Positions 44,016 through 55,939 of a stretch of 60,000 nt of DNA are shown here, in pieces. Position numbers and translations under genes: made by a program. The stretch is from contig NC_081414.1 of assembly GCF_030272615.1 (NCBI RefSeq), positions 909,423,009 through 909,483,008 on the forward strand. The letters are read 5' to 3'. Position 1 is the first letter of the stretch, and each line of letters opens with the position of its first letter. Under the pieces are notes generated by a model that was given only the letters and a program-made list of their open reading frames with translations, did no database searches and was not told the DNA's origin. This DNA is from Cryptomeria japonica (Eukaryota; Streptophyta; Pinopsida; Cupressales; Cupressaceae).

Positions 44016-45000
44016 ATGGCACACAAATTATTCATTCCTATCTTTCAAGGATCTGATTATAGTTTCTGAAAAGTAAAGATGAGAGGTTATCTAATTTCTT
44101 TGGGTTACAACACTTGGAAGGTTGTGGAAACTATGTATCTTCAACCAACAAATGGTCGTACTACTTCGAAAGAGATTCAAGCCTATGAAAAAAATGAAAA
44201 GGCGAGGTATGCTATCTTTAGTGCATTATCAAAAACTGAATTGACAAAAGTTATTTCTTTGAATACTGCTTATGAGGTTTGGCAGAAGCTAAAAAATATT
44301 TATGAAGGAAATGAGAGAGTTAAGTTGACAAAGAGGCTAACAGCTAAGCGAAGGTATGAAAACCTGAAGATGGAAGAAGGAGAAGTCATAGTAAGCTACT
44401 TTGAGAAGGTTGATATTGTAGTTAATGAAATCAGAGAACTCAAAAGCATCTTGAATGATGAAGATGTGATTGATAAAATCTTGATGACTTTACTGGTGAG
44501 TTACAGTGATAAGGTCTCAGCTATTGAAGAAACCTATGATCCGAAGAAGTTCACTAGAGAGTAGATATTTGGTACTTTGGCAATATTTGAAGTGAGAAAG
44601 TTTGAAAAAGACAAAGACAAATTAGAGACTGCATTCAAAGCATTGAAGATGATCCAGATGGTGTTGAGAGCTCGAACGAGATGGAAGCAAACTTTGTGAG
44701 GAAACTAAAGGCAAGCATCGACAAGTACAAAGGTATGTTACCCTTTAAATATTTTAAATGTGGAAATATTGGTCATATAGCTACTAGATGTCCGGATAAG
44801 GGAACAATACAAAAGTTTAAGGAAAACGAGGGAAAGTTCAATAAGAAAGCCTATTATGTTAAGGATGATGTTGACATTTCAAATGAGGAATTAGACTATG
44901 AGGAAGGTGATAGTTTATTTCTAGTAGAAAATGAAATTTATAAGTTTGATATTTCTAAAACTATTGCTAATGCAATTCATGCTAGAAGAGACAAGAATGA
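44016..45000 (+). pseudogene. gag: Copia-3 gag pseudogene
   Basis: ATG 44016 (MAHKLFIPIFQGSDYSF), then TGA where Trp is expected (the usual 'YxFWKxKM'). The frame continues at 44079 (MRGYLISLGYNTWKVVE) through a UBN2-type Gag core (AYEVWQKLKNIYEGNERVK, IVSYFEKVDIVVNEIREL) to a TAG at 44562. A second open stretch from 44681 carries the knuckle KYFKCGNIGHIATRC (44750-44795), whose first Cys is Tyr. It runs directly into the protease region. Confidence 0.85.
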
Positions 45001-47950
45001 ATGGTTGATTGATAGTGGATGCTCAAATCATATGACTAGTGATAAAAGTAAGTTCATAAATCTTGAAAAGTATTGTGGAGGTTCTATTAGGTTCAAAGAT
45101 GATCAAATAGCACAAATTATTAGGATTGGTTCAAATACTTTTTATGGAAAACATAACACTGACAATGTTTACTATGTGAAGTGTTTGCATCATGTAATCT
45201 TTCAAATGAATGTCAGATAGATGTGCAAAAATGGATATAATGATATTTTTTAGGATAATGGATGTGAGATCTGGAAGGAGTCTGAAATAGTTATTGCAGC
45301 TGGAAGAAGAAAAAATGGGAATATGTATCAGTTGGAAGGAGCTACAAGACACTATTTAATATCACAACTTGATGACAACTGGCTATGATATTGGAGGATG
45401 TGTCATATCAACTTTGACAACCTTGTGCAGATCAGTTCAAGGAGTGCAGTGAGAGATTTATCAAAACTGACTAAACTAGAGAACAACATTTGCAAGGAAT
45501 GTCAAGTAGAAAAGCAGACAAAGAGCACATTCAGAGGAAAAGAGTACTCATCCACTAGATTACTAGATTTGATTTACACAGATCTATGTGGTTAGACCAG
45601 AACAAGGAGATTGCAAGGTGGGAGATATTTCATGTTACTAATTGATGATTATTCTAGGATGACTTGTGTTGCATTTTTAAGAGAGAAGTCTGAGGCATTA
45701 GAGAAGTTCAAGATTTTCAAGGCAAAAGTTGAGAATGAGGTTGATAGGAAAATCAAGTGTTTAAGATCTAACAGAGGTGGAGAATTTATTTCTGATGAGT
45801 TAAATGATTTCTGTGAGAAACACGACATTATCTGGCCTCCGAACACCACAACGGAATGGTGTAGTGGAAAGGATGAACAAAACTATACAAGAGGTAGCTA
45901 GAACTATGATGAAAGCAACATAACTACTATAAGTTTACTGGAGAGAAGTAGTTCACGCAACAACATACACTCTTAACAGAATTTTGTATCAACGGAAATA
46001 TGGGAAGACATCCTATGAACTTTGGCATGGTAGAACTCTGACAGTGAAATATTTCAAAATATTTGGAAGTAAGTTATATATCTGGAGATATGAGGATGAT
46101 CTTCGAAAGTTTGATAATAGTGAAAATGAAGGTATATTCTTAGGCTATTCAACAAAGAGCAAGGCATACCGGTGTTACAACAAAAGGTTGAATAAGATTC
46201 TTGAAAGCACAAATGAAAGTTCTTTAGAAGACAAAAATAGTGGCAAGATATGAATTTGATGAGTCCGAAGAAAAGAAAAAGGAAAAAGAAATCATAAGTG
46301 AAGAAAAGAATGATCAAGATGCTCTGACATCTACATCCAAGACTCCAAGGTATGTTTCGAAGAATCATTCAGAAGACTATATAATTGGAGATAAGAGAAA
46401 AAGTATCATCACAAGAAGCAAAGTGACTCAAGATCAAGTTTTGTTGTGTTTACTATCTGAAACTGAGCCAAAGACAGTAGAAGAATCTTGTAATGATTAG
46501 AATTGGATGAAGGCAATGTAAGAAGAACTGGATCAGATTGAGAAGAACATGGGAGTTAGTCAATAGACTAGATGACAAGAACGTAATTGGAACTAGATGG
46601 GTATTTTAGAACAAGTTGGATGAAAATGGAAATTTTTTAAGAAATAAGGCAAGGTTGGTTTACAAAAGCTATACTTAGATTGAAGGCATTGACTTTGATG
46701 AAACTTATGCCCCAATTGCTTGGATGGAGGCAATCTAGATGTTTTTGGCATTTGCAACATTTAAGGACTTCAAGGTCTATCAAATGGATGTGAAATCAAC
46801 ATTCTTGAATGGAGAATTGAAAGAAGAGGTTTATATTAAACAACTGGATGGTTTCAGATTGAAAAATGATCCAAACATTATTTGCAAATCAAAACAAGGC
46901 TTTGTATGGACTGAAACAAGCCTCTAGAGCCCGATATGGAAGACTAGACAAGTGCTTGACTCATCAAGGATTTCAAAAAGGTTTAGCTAACAACAATTTA
47001 TACTTCAAGACTGATTTAGGTAAACTCCTAATTGTTGTAGTGTATGTTGATGATATAATCTTTGGAGGAAATGAAGGTATGTGCAAAATATTTGCTAATG
47101 AGATGCAGAAAGAATTTGAGATGTCCATGATTGGTGAGTTAAATTTCTTCTTCAGTTTGCAAGTTAATCAGAAAGATAAAATAATTTTCATTTCTAAGTC
47201 TAAGTACATCAAAGAGTTGTTAAAAAAGTTTGGGTTAGAGAATTCCAAACTAGTGTGTACACCCATGACCACCGGATGTACAAGTTAATCAAAGATGATA
47301 AATCTCCTAAGGCAGGTGCAAGTCAGTATAGGTTAATGATTGAAGGACTATTATATTTGACTATTACTAGACCAGATATTATGTATGCAGTTTGCTTGGC
47401 AGCCATATTTCAGTAAGAACCAAAAGAATCACATGTTGTAGTAGTAAAAAGGATTTTCAGATATTTGAAAGGTACATAAGAGTTTGGTTTGTGGCATCCC
47501 ATGAATCCAAATTTTACCCTTACAACTTATACAAATGCAGCGTAGGCCGAAAGTGTTGATGACAAAAAAGGTACTAGTGGAGGAGCATTCTTTCTTGGCT
47601 TTCGATTGGTTTCTTGGTCAAGTAAGAAGCAGGACTTTATGTCCCTATCTATAGTTGAAGCAGAATATATTGCAACATCTTCATGTTACACACATATCTT
47701 ATGGATGAAGTAGACTTCGAAGGACATTGGTGTAAATTATGATGACCCTATCTCAATCATGTGTGACAATACCAATGCAATAAATATTTCAAAGAATCCA
47801 GTATAGCATTCCAAAACAAAATATATATCTATTTGGTACCATTTCTTTAGGGAAAAAGTGATGGACAATTAAATCAGATTGGAGTATGTACCTACAAAGG
47901 AGCAGATTGTAGATATCTTTACCAAGGCATTGTGCAAGGATACTTCCTCT
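45001..47950 (+). pseudogene. pol: Copia-3 pol pseudogene
   Basis: Protease active site WLIDSGCSNHMTSDKSKF (45002-45055) has the intact D-S-G triad. GAG-pre-integrase follows at 45398-45560 (CKECQVEKQTKSTFRGKEY), then integrase core (DDYSRMTCVAFL near 45640; SNRGGEFISDEL near 45770). RT has YQMDVKSTFLNGELKEEVY (46778), ALYGLKQASRARY (46900) and catalytic VYVDDIIFGGNEGM (47043). RNase H remnants extend to about 47930 (SIVEAEYIATS, DIFTKAL). Many indels and stops make it inactive. Between 45890 and 46000 and around 46500-46740 the frame changes repeatedly. Confidence 0.9.
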
Positions 47951-48103
47951 TAGGGGGAGTAGGAGTGAGTTTCATAGGGGAAAGTTTTGCCCACCTTTGT
48001 CATTATTGTCAAAGAGGGAGAGAGAGAGTATCCTTATATGTTGATTTGTTGTTCCTCTTGATGAATGTTGATGGATGTTGCCATCAATAACAAAGGGGGA
48101 GAT
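47951..48103 (+). other. Copia-3 3' untranslated region and polypurine tract
   Basis: It contains 'tcttagggggagtagg', 'tcaaagagggagagagag' and AAAGGGGGAGATT (48091-48103) adjacent to the LTR. Confidence 0.82.
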
Positions 48104-49020
48104 TGTTAGGATTATGCTATATGTTGTCATTGATGTCAAACCCTGTGGTTCCGATTAGGTTCAGATGTGTTATGTTGAGCAACAATGTATGCATGAGATA
48201 TTTTTGGGCGTTTGGAGATTTATCGGATGTCTTGGCTTTTTAGAAGATTTGTTGTTGATACTACTTAGTGCTATTCTTGGGTCCGGATTGAATCAAAAGT
48301 CGAGGTTTTTGGTCCGGACGTTGAGGTTATGTAACAATAGTTATATAGTTTGTGAATAATATTTTGGGTCAAGTGATGTATGTAGCATGTTGATGTGTTC
48401 GATGAGGAACATTGTGATATGGTCCACTTCTCATTCCTAGTTCCCACCATTGAATGTTTAGTGGTGACCTATTTTAGATCTTTCTCTTGACTGACTTAGA
48501 GGATTATGTTTTTCTGGAGACAGTATATGTAGGAGTATGATCTGGATGAGTTGGTGTGGCTTTTTTTGTTGAAGACATGCAAGATTGAATGAATCCAATT
48601 GATGTGTAAGAGTTGTGTTGTATATTGTTACCAGAAGTAGTTCTAGTAGTGCAGACTATATTTCAATGGTGGATTCTCTTTTAGCTTTCTCTCTTCGATA
48701 GTGAGATTTTTCTGGGTAGTGAGTCCTCCAGTAGTGAGTCCACCTATAGTGAGCATCTTGGCAGTGAGCCATCCTTCACAAAACTCGCCTTAATCAGTGT
48801 TTCTATATTTAGAATTAGCATTCTCCGTGGTTTTTCCCTTCTTGGGTTTTCCACGTAAATTCTGGTGTTCTCTATCTCAGATCTGTTATGTGCATATGCT
48901 TTCATGCTTTATCTGTTTTGATTAATTCTACTAGTTGTTCCAGATCTGTCAATGAAATTTTAAAGAAATTTTTTATTGTCAATTGATTCACCCCCTTCTC
49001 AGTTGCCCAAATATTCATCA
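48104..49020 (+). repeat. Copia-3 3' LTR
   Basis: It begins TGTTAGGATTATGC directly after the polypurine tract and ends ATTCATCA. It pairs with 43047-43952. Confidence 0.88.
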
Positions 49021-50801
49021 TATTTGTGAAGATAAAACTTTACATTGGAACTATGAGGTATCCATATGCCAACAAGGATTTTATCAAAAATAATATGGAT
49101 TTAGGCCCAAGTTATTATCATCTTCCAACAATTGAAGGCTTTTCAAAAGATTGTGAAGATGAGTATGAAGTAAGAAAAAGGGATTGGATGTGGTTCAAAT
49201 TAGAGAAAATTAAACTATTTGAACTGAAATGGGATGTGAATGGAATTGAAGATGATCTCACAGATGTGATAGACCCTCTTTATTTTGAAAAAATTCAATT
49301 GCAACCATTGCTATTTATTAATTGATCAAGTCATGAAATAAGGGAATTGAATGAAAGAACTACTTATATCATAAAGAGATTAGAAGAATGGTGAGAAAAA
49401 AATAATTGAAGCTACTGCAACTAGGCCTATGAACAAAAATAACTCTTCCAAGAAAAAAGATGATAATCAACAAAGCAATCCTTCAAATACTTCACAAATT
49501 GCAACATCCACTTCTAACTTGCAATTAGGGGCTCAAGGTGGTGATGATGGTGAAGATCCAAACAAGAAAGGTGTTTTTAAAAGCACGTGTGAGGTTGATT
49601 CAAAGATAACAAAGAGGAGATCTAAGCTTAAAGATAAGCCATTAAATTCCATTGGAGAAGCAGTTGAAAAAGAAGGAAATGAGAAGATGATTTCAAAGGC
49701 GAAGAGTTAACTCCTAACATATCTAATTTCCCTCCTTTCTTAATCTCACCCTCATGACATGCCACTGCATCCTGTACAACATTCACCCACATTGATTCAG
49801 GATTCCATTCTATATAAAAATCATTTCTTAGCCATTATAGATCCATTCACTTCTATGGAACCACCAAATGCTGAAATATTTAGTACTTTGCATCTTCAAA
49901 CTCCATCTTGGCTACAACAAAGCTTGCTCAAGAAAAGAAAAGTCGCTCAATTGGTTATTCCTAAATTTGATATAGTGACTAATCTGATTAAAAAATCTAA
50001 TAAAACCAAGAAGACCAAAACAACAAGGTTAGTTGTTGATCCTTCATGTAGAAACATGTGTGTTGAAGTGGCGCGACCTATATGAGAGAAGAATGTGAAA
50101 GAGGCTGATGTAGCTGATTTTGAGTTTACCAGCGTAGATTTTGGTCCTTCATCACATGAAGGTGATGTTCAAAATTTCAAATGTTTGCTACTAAATTAGT
50201 GGAAAGGACCAAAAAGAAAAAAAGAAAAAAAGAAAAAAAGAAAAAAAGAAAAAAAAGGATAAACTGAAACAACAAGTACAAGTTTTAACTTCTTATCTTA
50301 AGGCAATTGTTGATTCATCCTCTATAACTATAGATATAGTTTCAGCTCCTGCAATTCCCCTTCCAAAGAGTGTCTTTGAAAAAAAGTCATGGAGAACATT
50401 CACATAAATCAATACTGTGGCAGAGCAACTAGAGAATGAATAGATCAAATGAGAGGAGATGCCATGGTTCTCATCGAAAAAGTTGGGGAAATTTATAAAC
50501 AGGCAATTGCTAAAAAAGAAAAGATCACAATAGAGATAAAAGATGCTAAAAAAGAAGAAGCCACTTGGCAAGAAGTTGTAGATGACCTTTATAAATTGAT
50601 CAAAATTGACAATAATATTTTGATCAGCTAGAATATCTTCTCTCAAGCTGAAGATAATCAATCAAAGCTATGGATAACAAGTATAGAATGGAAGATCATG
50701 AACTACAGAAATGTCTTGTCGGAACAAGAACTAGTCTTAGCAATCTGTAAACAAGTAAACCTCAATATTCAAAATGATCTTCTATCAATCACATCAAGAT
50801 C
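49021..50801 (+). pseudogene. Unknown plant gene, part 2
   Basis: It continues the frame left at 43046. The first section (KIKLYIGTMRYPYANKDFI, IEGFSKDCEDEYEVRKRDWM, FELKWDVNGIEDDL; 49027-49325) looks like a folded domain. Then comes a hydrophilic Asn/Ser/Lys-rich linker (49429-49710), a segment with PTLIQDSILYKNHF and WLQQSLLKKRK (49759-50085), and a Lys/Arg run encoded by a (gaaaaaaa)n microsatellite (50211-50262). Stops and frame changes separate the pieces. The overall plan, an N-terminal domain followed by basic and linker regions, resembles ORF2 of elements A and B, but I see no convincing residue-level match. Confidence 0.55.
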
Positions 50802-51384
50802 TGTTAAATTTATGAATCAGAATTAAAATTTATCTTGTTCTATGTATTATCTATCACTGAATTGTTGTATAAATCTGATTGCCAACCATGATATACTATA
50901 TTCGTTTATAGTCATCTATCACCAATCTGATAGCCACAGTCTATGATTCATCTCTCTGTTCGATTCGGTCTGACAACAATTTTTTTGCATGATATATTGT
51001 TAGCTGTGATATGATAACGACTAGATATTATCACCGTGTATGTGTTCTATATTTTGTTTTACCTAAGAGTTGTCCACAATATATAAGTGACGAGTGACTC
51101 TTTCCAAGAGTCGCCACCCTAGGTAAATGCATGAAGGATAGCAACTTTCACATAAGTTGCTTACTAACTAATTTTTGACTAATGCTCAGTCTAATGTCTC
51201 ATTGGATAATTAAGACAATATACGATATGCAAAATACATTGATTATAATATAAGCATGTTTGCATATTGAACAAGACAAGAATTAAATAGATAATCATAA
51301 TACAAATAAAATGTGTAAGGCCGATAGGCCATTCACACATTTGGATTGGCTAGAAGGAGACCAATTGACGCTATATTATCAACA
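50802..51384 (-). repeat. Short element, 3' LTR
   Basis: It pairs with 52688-53275, about 25-30 differences by eye. TG...CA ends. Confidence 0.9.
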
Positions 51385-51689
51385 CTCCCTCTTAGCTAGG
51401 GAGGAACCTTTCTACAAGTTACATCAACTCATTGAAGTGATTGACCACAATGGCTACATCCATATGTGGAAAGGAAAGATATCACCTTACTGTGATATCC
51501 ATCCATCATGACTCATTCATAGATATCACCTCACGTGATATCAACCATTCAGGCATATCCATAGATTAAATTTATTGTAGTGGGTTGGGTACGATCAAGC
51601 AATGCCTTGATCAAGACATCACTTGATCGTGCCCCCTCACAATAATAATGCAAGGCATATTACGTACCAACCGGTGCATATATTAAGAC

Positions 51690-51795
51690 ACCTGATAATT
51701 ATCGATGGTGTATAGTTATCTTACCACCCGATATAATTATCGGTGGAGCATGGTTTATATTAACACCCGATATAATTATCGATGGCGCATGGTAA
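51690..51795. repeat. Three copies of a 'cccgatataattatcg(g/a)tgg' motif
   Basis: Near-palindromic gata-taattatc units recur at about 51698, 51727 and 51768, spaced about 30-40 bp, upstream of the 41-bp array. Confidence 0.6.
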
Positions 51796-51840
51796 TGTTG
51801 GCTTTATCTTTGGACCATAGTTTCAAGATGTGAATTATCT

Positions 51841-52312
51841 CTGTTGGCGATTCTATTCACAAACTCTTGAGTGGATTTCCTCTGTCGACGATTCTATCCA
51901 TAAGCTCTTGTGTGGATTGCCTCAGTCAGTGATTCTATCCACAAGCTCTTGTGTGGATTGCCTCAGTCAGCGATTCTATCCATGAGCTCTCACGTGGATT
52001 GCCTCAGTTGGCGATTCTATCCATGAGCTCTTGTGTGGATTGCCTCAGTCGGCGATTCTATCCATGAGCTCTCATGTGGATTACCTTAGTCGGTGATTCT
52101 ATCCATGAGCTCTCATGTGGATTGCCTCAGTCGGCGATTCTATCCATGAGCTCTTGCGTGGATTGCCTCAGTCCACGATTCTATCCATGAGCTCTCACGT
52201 GGATTGCCTCAGTTGGAAATTCTATCCATGAGCTCTTGTGTGGATTGCCTCAGTCGGCGATTCTATCCACAAGCTCTTACATGGATTTCCTCAGTCGGCG
52301 ATTCTACCACAA
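51841..52312. repeat. 41-bp tandem repeat, about twelve copies
   Basis: 'cgattctatcc' starts recur every 41 bp (51848, 51889, 51930, 51971, 52012, 52053, 52094, and so on to about 52299). The unit includes 'atgagctctcatgtggattgcctcagt'. Strict periodicity without unique spacers rules out a CRISPR-like array. Confidence 0.9.
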
Positions 52313-52687
52313 TCTTGAGTTATTGTAAAATCGTCACCTTCCAATAACCTCAAAAATACAAGTGGAAATCATTTGGAAGTCATCACTTCCTTATGATTTA
52401 CACAGGGCACATAAAATAATTATTAGTATTAATAATTTAATAATCAATATTTATAATTTTTACCTCAGAAGTGCTCAATCTCGATTAGTAAGCTCCCTCT
52501 CAATCACAAGTTTGGAAGTCGTCATATATGAAACATTGTACTTTAGAGGAGTCTCTAGGCTTCTTGAATGATCAATTACCATTCATCATTTTAAAATACA
52601 AACTTTCAAGGAGATATTAATCTGATCTTAATCGGATCTTCCTTTAGGCGGTTAGGCTTTATAGAAGGAAACCTGGCTCTGATACCA

Positions 52688-53275
52688 TGTTAAATTTATG
52701 AATCAGAATTAAAATTTATCTTGTTCTATGTATTATCTATCACTAAATCGTTGTATAAATCTGATTGCCAACCACGATATACTATATTCGTTTATAGTCA
52801 TCTATCACCGATTTGATAGCCATGGTCTATGATTCATCTCTCTGTTCGATTTCGTTTGACAACAATTGTTTTGCACAATATATTGTTAGTTGTAATGTGA
52901 TAACAACTAGATATTATTCACCATGTATGTGTTCTATATTCTATTTGACCTGAGAGTTGTCCACGATATATAAGTGACGAGGGGGTGACTCTTTCCAAGA
53001 GTCGCCACCCTAGGTAAATGGACGAAGGATAATGACTTTCACATAAGTTGCTTACTAACTAATGTTTGACTAATGCTCAGTCTAATGTCTAATTGGATAA
53101 TTAAGACAATATACAATATGCAAGATACATCGATTATAATAGAAGCATGTTTGCATATTGAACAAGACAAGAATTAAATAGATAATCATAATACAAATAA
53201 AATGTGTAAGGCCGATAGGCCATTCACACACTTGGATTGGCTAGAAGGAGACTGACTGACGCTATATTATCAACA
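52688..53275 (-). repeat. Short element, 5' LTR
   Basis: It adjoins the Met-tRNA primer site at 52668-52687 (ggctctgatacca on the plus strand). It ends CAACA followed by the AGATC duplication. Confidence 0.9.
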
Positions 53276-53620
53276 AGATCAATAGTAAAGGAAGGAATCC
53301 AAGACATGGATATTCAGGCTATAAAAAGAAACTTTCAAAGTGAAGTTAATATATAATTGTTTGACAAACATGCATTCGATGTAGAGATCATGAGGAAATT
53401 GGGCAATATCTTGACCTCACTCGATGTTGGTAGCAGTCATGTATCTAGCTATATTCAAGAATTGATGGGCGTTCAGGAAAATAGTTCCATTTGGAAAGTT
53501 AAAAAAAGCAGTGTGATTTCCCAAAGAATCAAATCATGGTCTAGGCAACAAAAGCATTTAGGAGTTTCAACAAGGCACAATCATCTTCACATCAAGGAAA
53601 TCATGAAATTGCCATACTAG
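53276..53620 (+). pseudogene. Unknown plant gene, part 3 (C-terminus)
   Basis: After the short element the plus-strand frame resumes: IVKEGIQDMDIQAIKRNF, one stop near 53355, then KHAFDVEIMRKLGNILTSLD and KIKSWSRQQKHLGVSTR-like sequence to TAG 53618. It probably ends the gene begun at 41930. No domain is recognised. Confidence 0.5.
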
Positions 53621-54428
53621 ATTCTAATTGAGAAAGTTTCAAAGATGGGTCAAATGCAGAAAGAGAAACTCCTTGATTGATAATTTTTATTTTTAAGTGA
53701 AAGTATCGAGTCACATGTTTTATTTGTTAATATTATACTTTGTAAAAAGTGACTCTGATGAAGTGTTTGTAAAAAGGGCATAAAGTAAGCTTTATTTTGG
53801 TAAAGTTAAGAGTTTAATAAACTTGATTAAAGATTATTTTATTTTTCATAAATTATAGGTAGTTATGAAGTTCATTTTCAGGGTGGTTATTAAGCGGTTG
53901 CTAAAGTGAAGTCTATTTATACCAAGATTGTATCCATTAGGAGGGACTTTTTTTCAGTTTTGCAAACTAAGCTTGAATTTTTTTTGTATTGTATAAGTTC
54001 TCAAAGTGAATACAAAGCAATTTTGGAATTGTTTCATGAATTTTTTATGTTCAAAGTTGTTGGTTCATCATATGTTATAGCTAATAATAACTTTTGAGAT
54101 TTAGTTTGTGGAAGAAATAGCCAGATCTCATAAAGAATCTTCTTTTCAAGAGTGTTTGTTTCCTGGTATCTCAAAAACAACATTGTTGAGGGTGGAATGA
54201 GTCCATTGTCGAGTATCTAATGTGTATACCTTGATATTTGTAATGGATGTAGTTAAAATTTCAAATAATATCGTGAAACTCACATAACGTTTGTATATCC
54301 ATTATCAAGGGTTTCTTTTTCAAATTTTAGGTTTAAATCATTTTCGAAAATCTAAAATTACATAATAAGAGGGAGCTACCCCTCTCAAACATAGAGGAAG
54401 ATTGTATCTCATAGGCAATCTATCCAAC
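53621..54428. other. AT-rich intergenic sequence
   Basis: About 800 bp of AT-rich sequence. A short frame at 53906-54097 is unsupported. I see no gene, RNA gene or clear element border. Confidence 0.4.
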
Positions 54429-55197
54429 TGTTGGAATGAATTTGTTGCTTTCCCATTGGGCAAGTCACATTATTTTTAAAGTGACAAAGCTATTTACCAA
54501 AACTGCTAACAAATCTTTGTTGCAAAATTTTGGCAAGGGTTTTCTTTTGATCTTTATTGTGTGCCTTGTTTTCATAGATTATCAAACACTTCAATTGGTG
54601 CACTAAAACTGAACTAGTGTCTTTTGAGTCTTGAGCAATAGGCTCTTTTTGTTTCATCTTTAGAGGTTCTATCTCCCCATGTGGTCATTAGGAATACTAG
54701 TGAGGAGAGAACGACCCAAGTGGTAGCGAGGAAAACCCACCTCTTCTGAATCACTATAAACAACTGTATCCATGGTAAAAACCATGGGTAACGTGTGCTG
54801 ATTAGTTCATACCGACACTATGTCTCCCCATAAACCCGTTTGATCAAATTTATTTGATCATTTGTAGGGCGTAACCCCTACCAGCTGGGAGCCTTCTATA
54901 TTTACAGAGCTGAAAGTTCCGCATGTGTGGTCACATGAGCAGATGCCCTTACTAGCACCTTTTTGTTTTAGAAAGCCAAAATCCTTCTAGTTGTTGGGTC
55001 AGGAGGTCGGACGTGGAGTGACCCACACACATACGGTTCTTAGTAGGGATACAAAGTTCACCACGGGGATTTTTCATGGGGACTGGTGCTTGGCTGCCTC
55101 GAAGAAGTGAGTGTCGAGGGTGGAGCCATGGGGTCAAGCATCTAAGTATCCACTCTGAATAGCATAGCCTCGGGGGAAACCCCATGTGGGATCAACA
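54429..55197 (+). repeat. Possible 5' LTR of the right-hand gypsy element
   Basis: TGTTGGAATG...GGATCAACA is a candidate LTR with matched ends, just upstream of the gypsy leader. It contains 'gggcgtaacccctaccagctgggagcc' and GC-richer promoter-like sequence. Its partner would lie beyond the window and no clear primer site follows, so this is tentative. Confidence 0.4.
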
Positions 55198-55939
55198 AAT
55201 ATTGTCCTGGCCAACCATAATAATTGTGCTTGTCTTCTTTTGAACATTCAAACATTCAGATCAAACATCAAAACATTGTGTCTTTTGTGTCTTCAAGTGT
55301 ATGCAAAACATTTTTACATCAAACAACACACTTTCTTTTGAGTCATTTTGAGTCTAAACACTTGCAAACATTGAGTCCTCATCAACATTGTGTCATCTTG
55401 TCACGAAAAACAGTCAAAAATTCAGATTTGGTCACAACAAACAACTTCACAAATTGGAAAAACTCACAATACAACAAACAAGAGCAATTAGTTTTAGAAT
55501 TCTTGAGCTTCCTAAGTTATTTATCCATATTTTCATCTAGCATTCAACCTATCTTTGGGTCTCCCAAAGTTCATCATTTCTGTACACCTTATATTACATT
55601 CACATTTGTCTAAAGTTGAGTCAAAAGGTCACTTTCTTGTCCTCATCATACTTTGTCAACACATTACATACAACAACATTTTGCTAAGTGGTCCCTCATA
55701 AAGGTCTATCACCTTTGGGTCTCATTTGGTCTTACTTAGAGTCAAGGTCAACTTACCTCATCAAGAGAAACTATCATCTCTTTGGAAGCCACACCTACTC
55801 TACTAGATACATACTTGGTCTTACACTTTAGACATTGTAAGTACACCTCAGATTCATTTACATTCCATCCAAACTCTTGGTCTTCCATACTCTATTCATC
55901 TTCATCTAGTCTCACACATCTTGGTCAAATACCTAGTTC
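55198..55939 (+). other. Gypsy leader (5' untranslated)
   Basis: About 740 bp, AC/CT-rich, with many 'caaacattca', 'ttggtctt' and 'catcatac' phrases and no convincing frame. It precedes gag at 55940. Confidence 0.5.

Larger units (their letters stand above)
43047..49020 (+). mobile_element. Copia-3: decayed Ty1/copia element
   Basis: It has LTRs of 906 bp (43047-43952) and 917 bp (48104-49020), a degenerate Met-tRNA primer site after the first, gag-pol in plus orientation, and a polypurine tract before the second LTR. The LTRs are visibly more diverged than those of Copia-1, with a 24-bp-scale indel near 43090. The coding part has many frameshifts as well as stops, so it is older. The target duplication is unclear (TCATT against TATTT, or TCATA if the LTR ends three bases earlier). 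It interrupts the unknown gene, whose frame continues on both sides. Confidence 0.9.
50802..53275 (-). mobile_element. Short non-autonomous LTR element (2.47 kb)
   Basis: LTRs of 583 bp (50802-51384) and 588 bp (52688-53275) begin TGTTAAAT and end TCAACA. The element is flanked by a perfect duplication AGATC (50797-50801 and 53276-53280). The primer site at 52668-52687 is the complement of TGGTATCAGAGCCAGGTTTC, so the element is in minus orientation and copia-primed. A purine tract AAGAGGGAG (minus) adjoins the other LTR. The 1.3-kb interior has no coding potential and consists largely of 41-bp tandem repeats. It is larger than a typical TRIM and smaller than a LARD. Confidence 0.9.

Noticed and set aside
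43042-49025. A clean 5-bp target duplication for Copia-3
   Set aside because: TCATT against TATTT agrees at only three of five positions. Shifting the LTR end by three bases gives TCATA (four of five), but then the LTR ends disagree. Not claimed.
51841-52312. Regular repeats resembling a CRISPR array
   Set aside because: The 41-bp units abut each other without unique spacers, and the context is a plant LTR element.
54720-55200. A tRNA or small RNA gene in the GC-richer stretch before the gypsy gag
   Set aside because: I could not fold a cloverleaf or find A/B-box spacing. The sequence fits LTR and leader.
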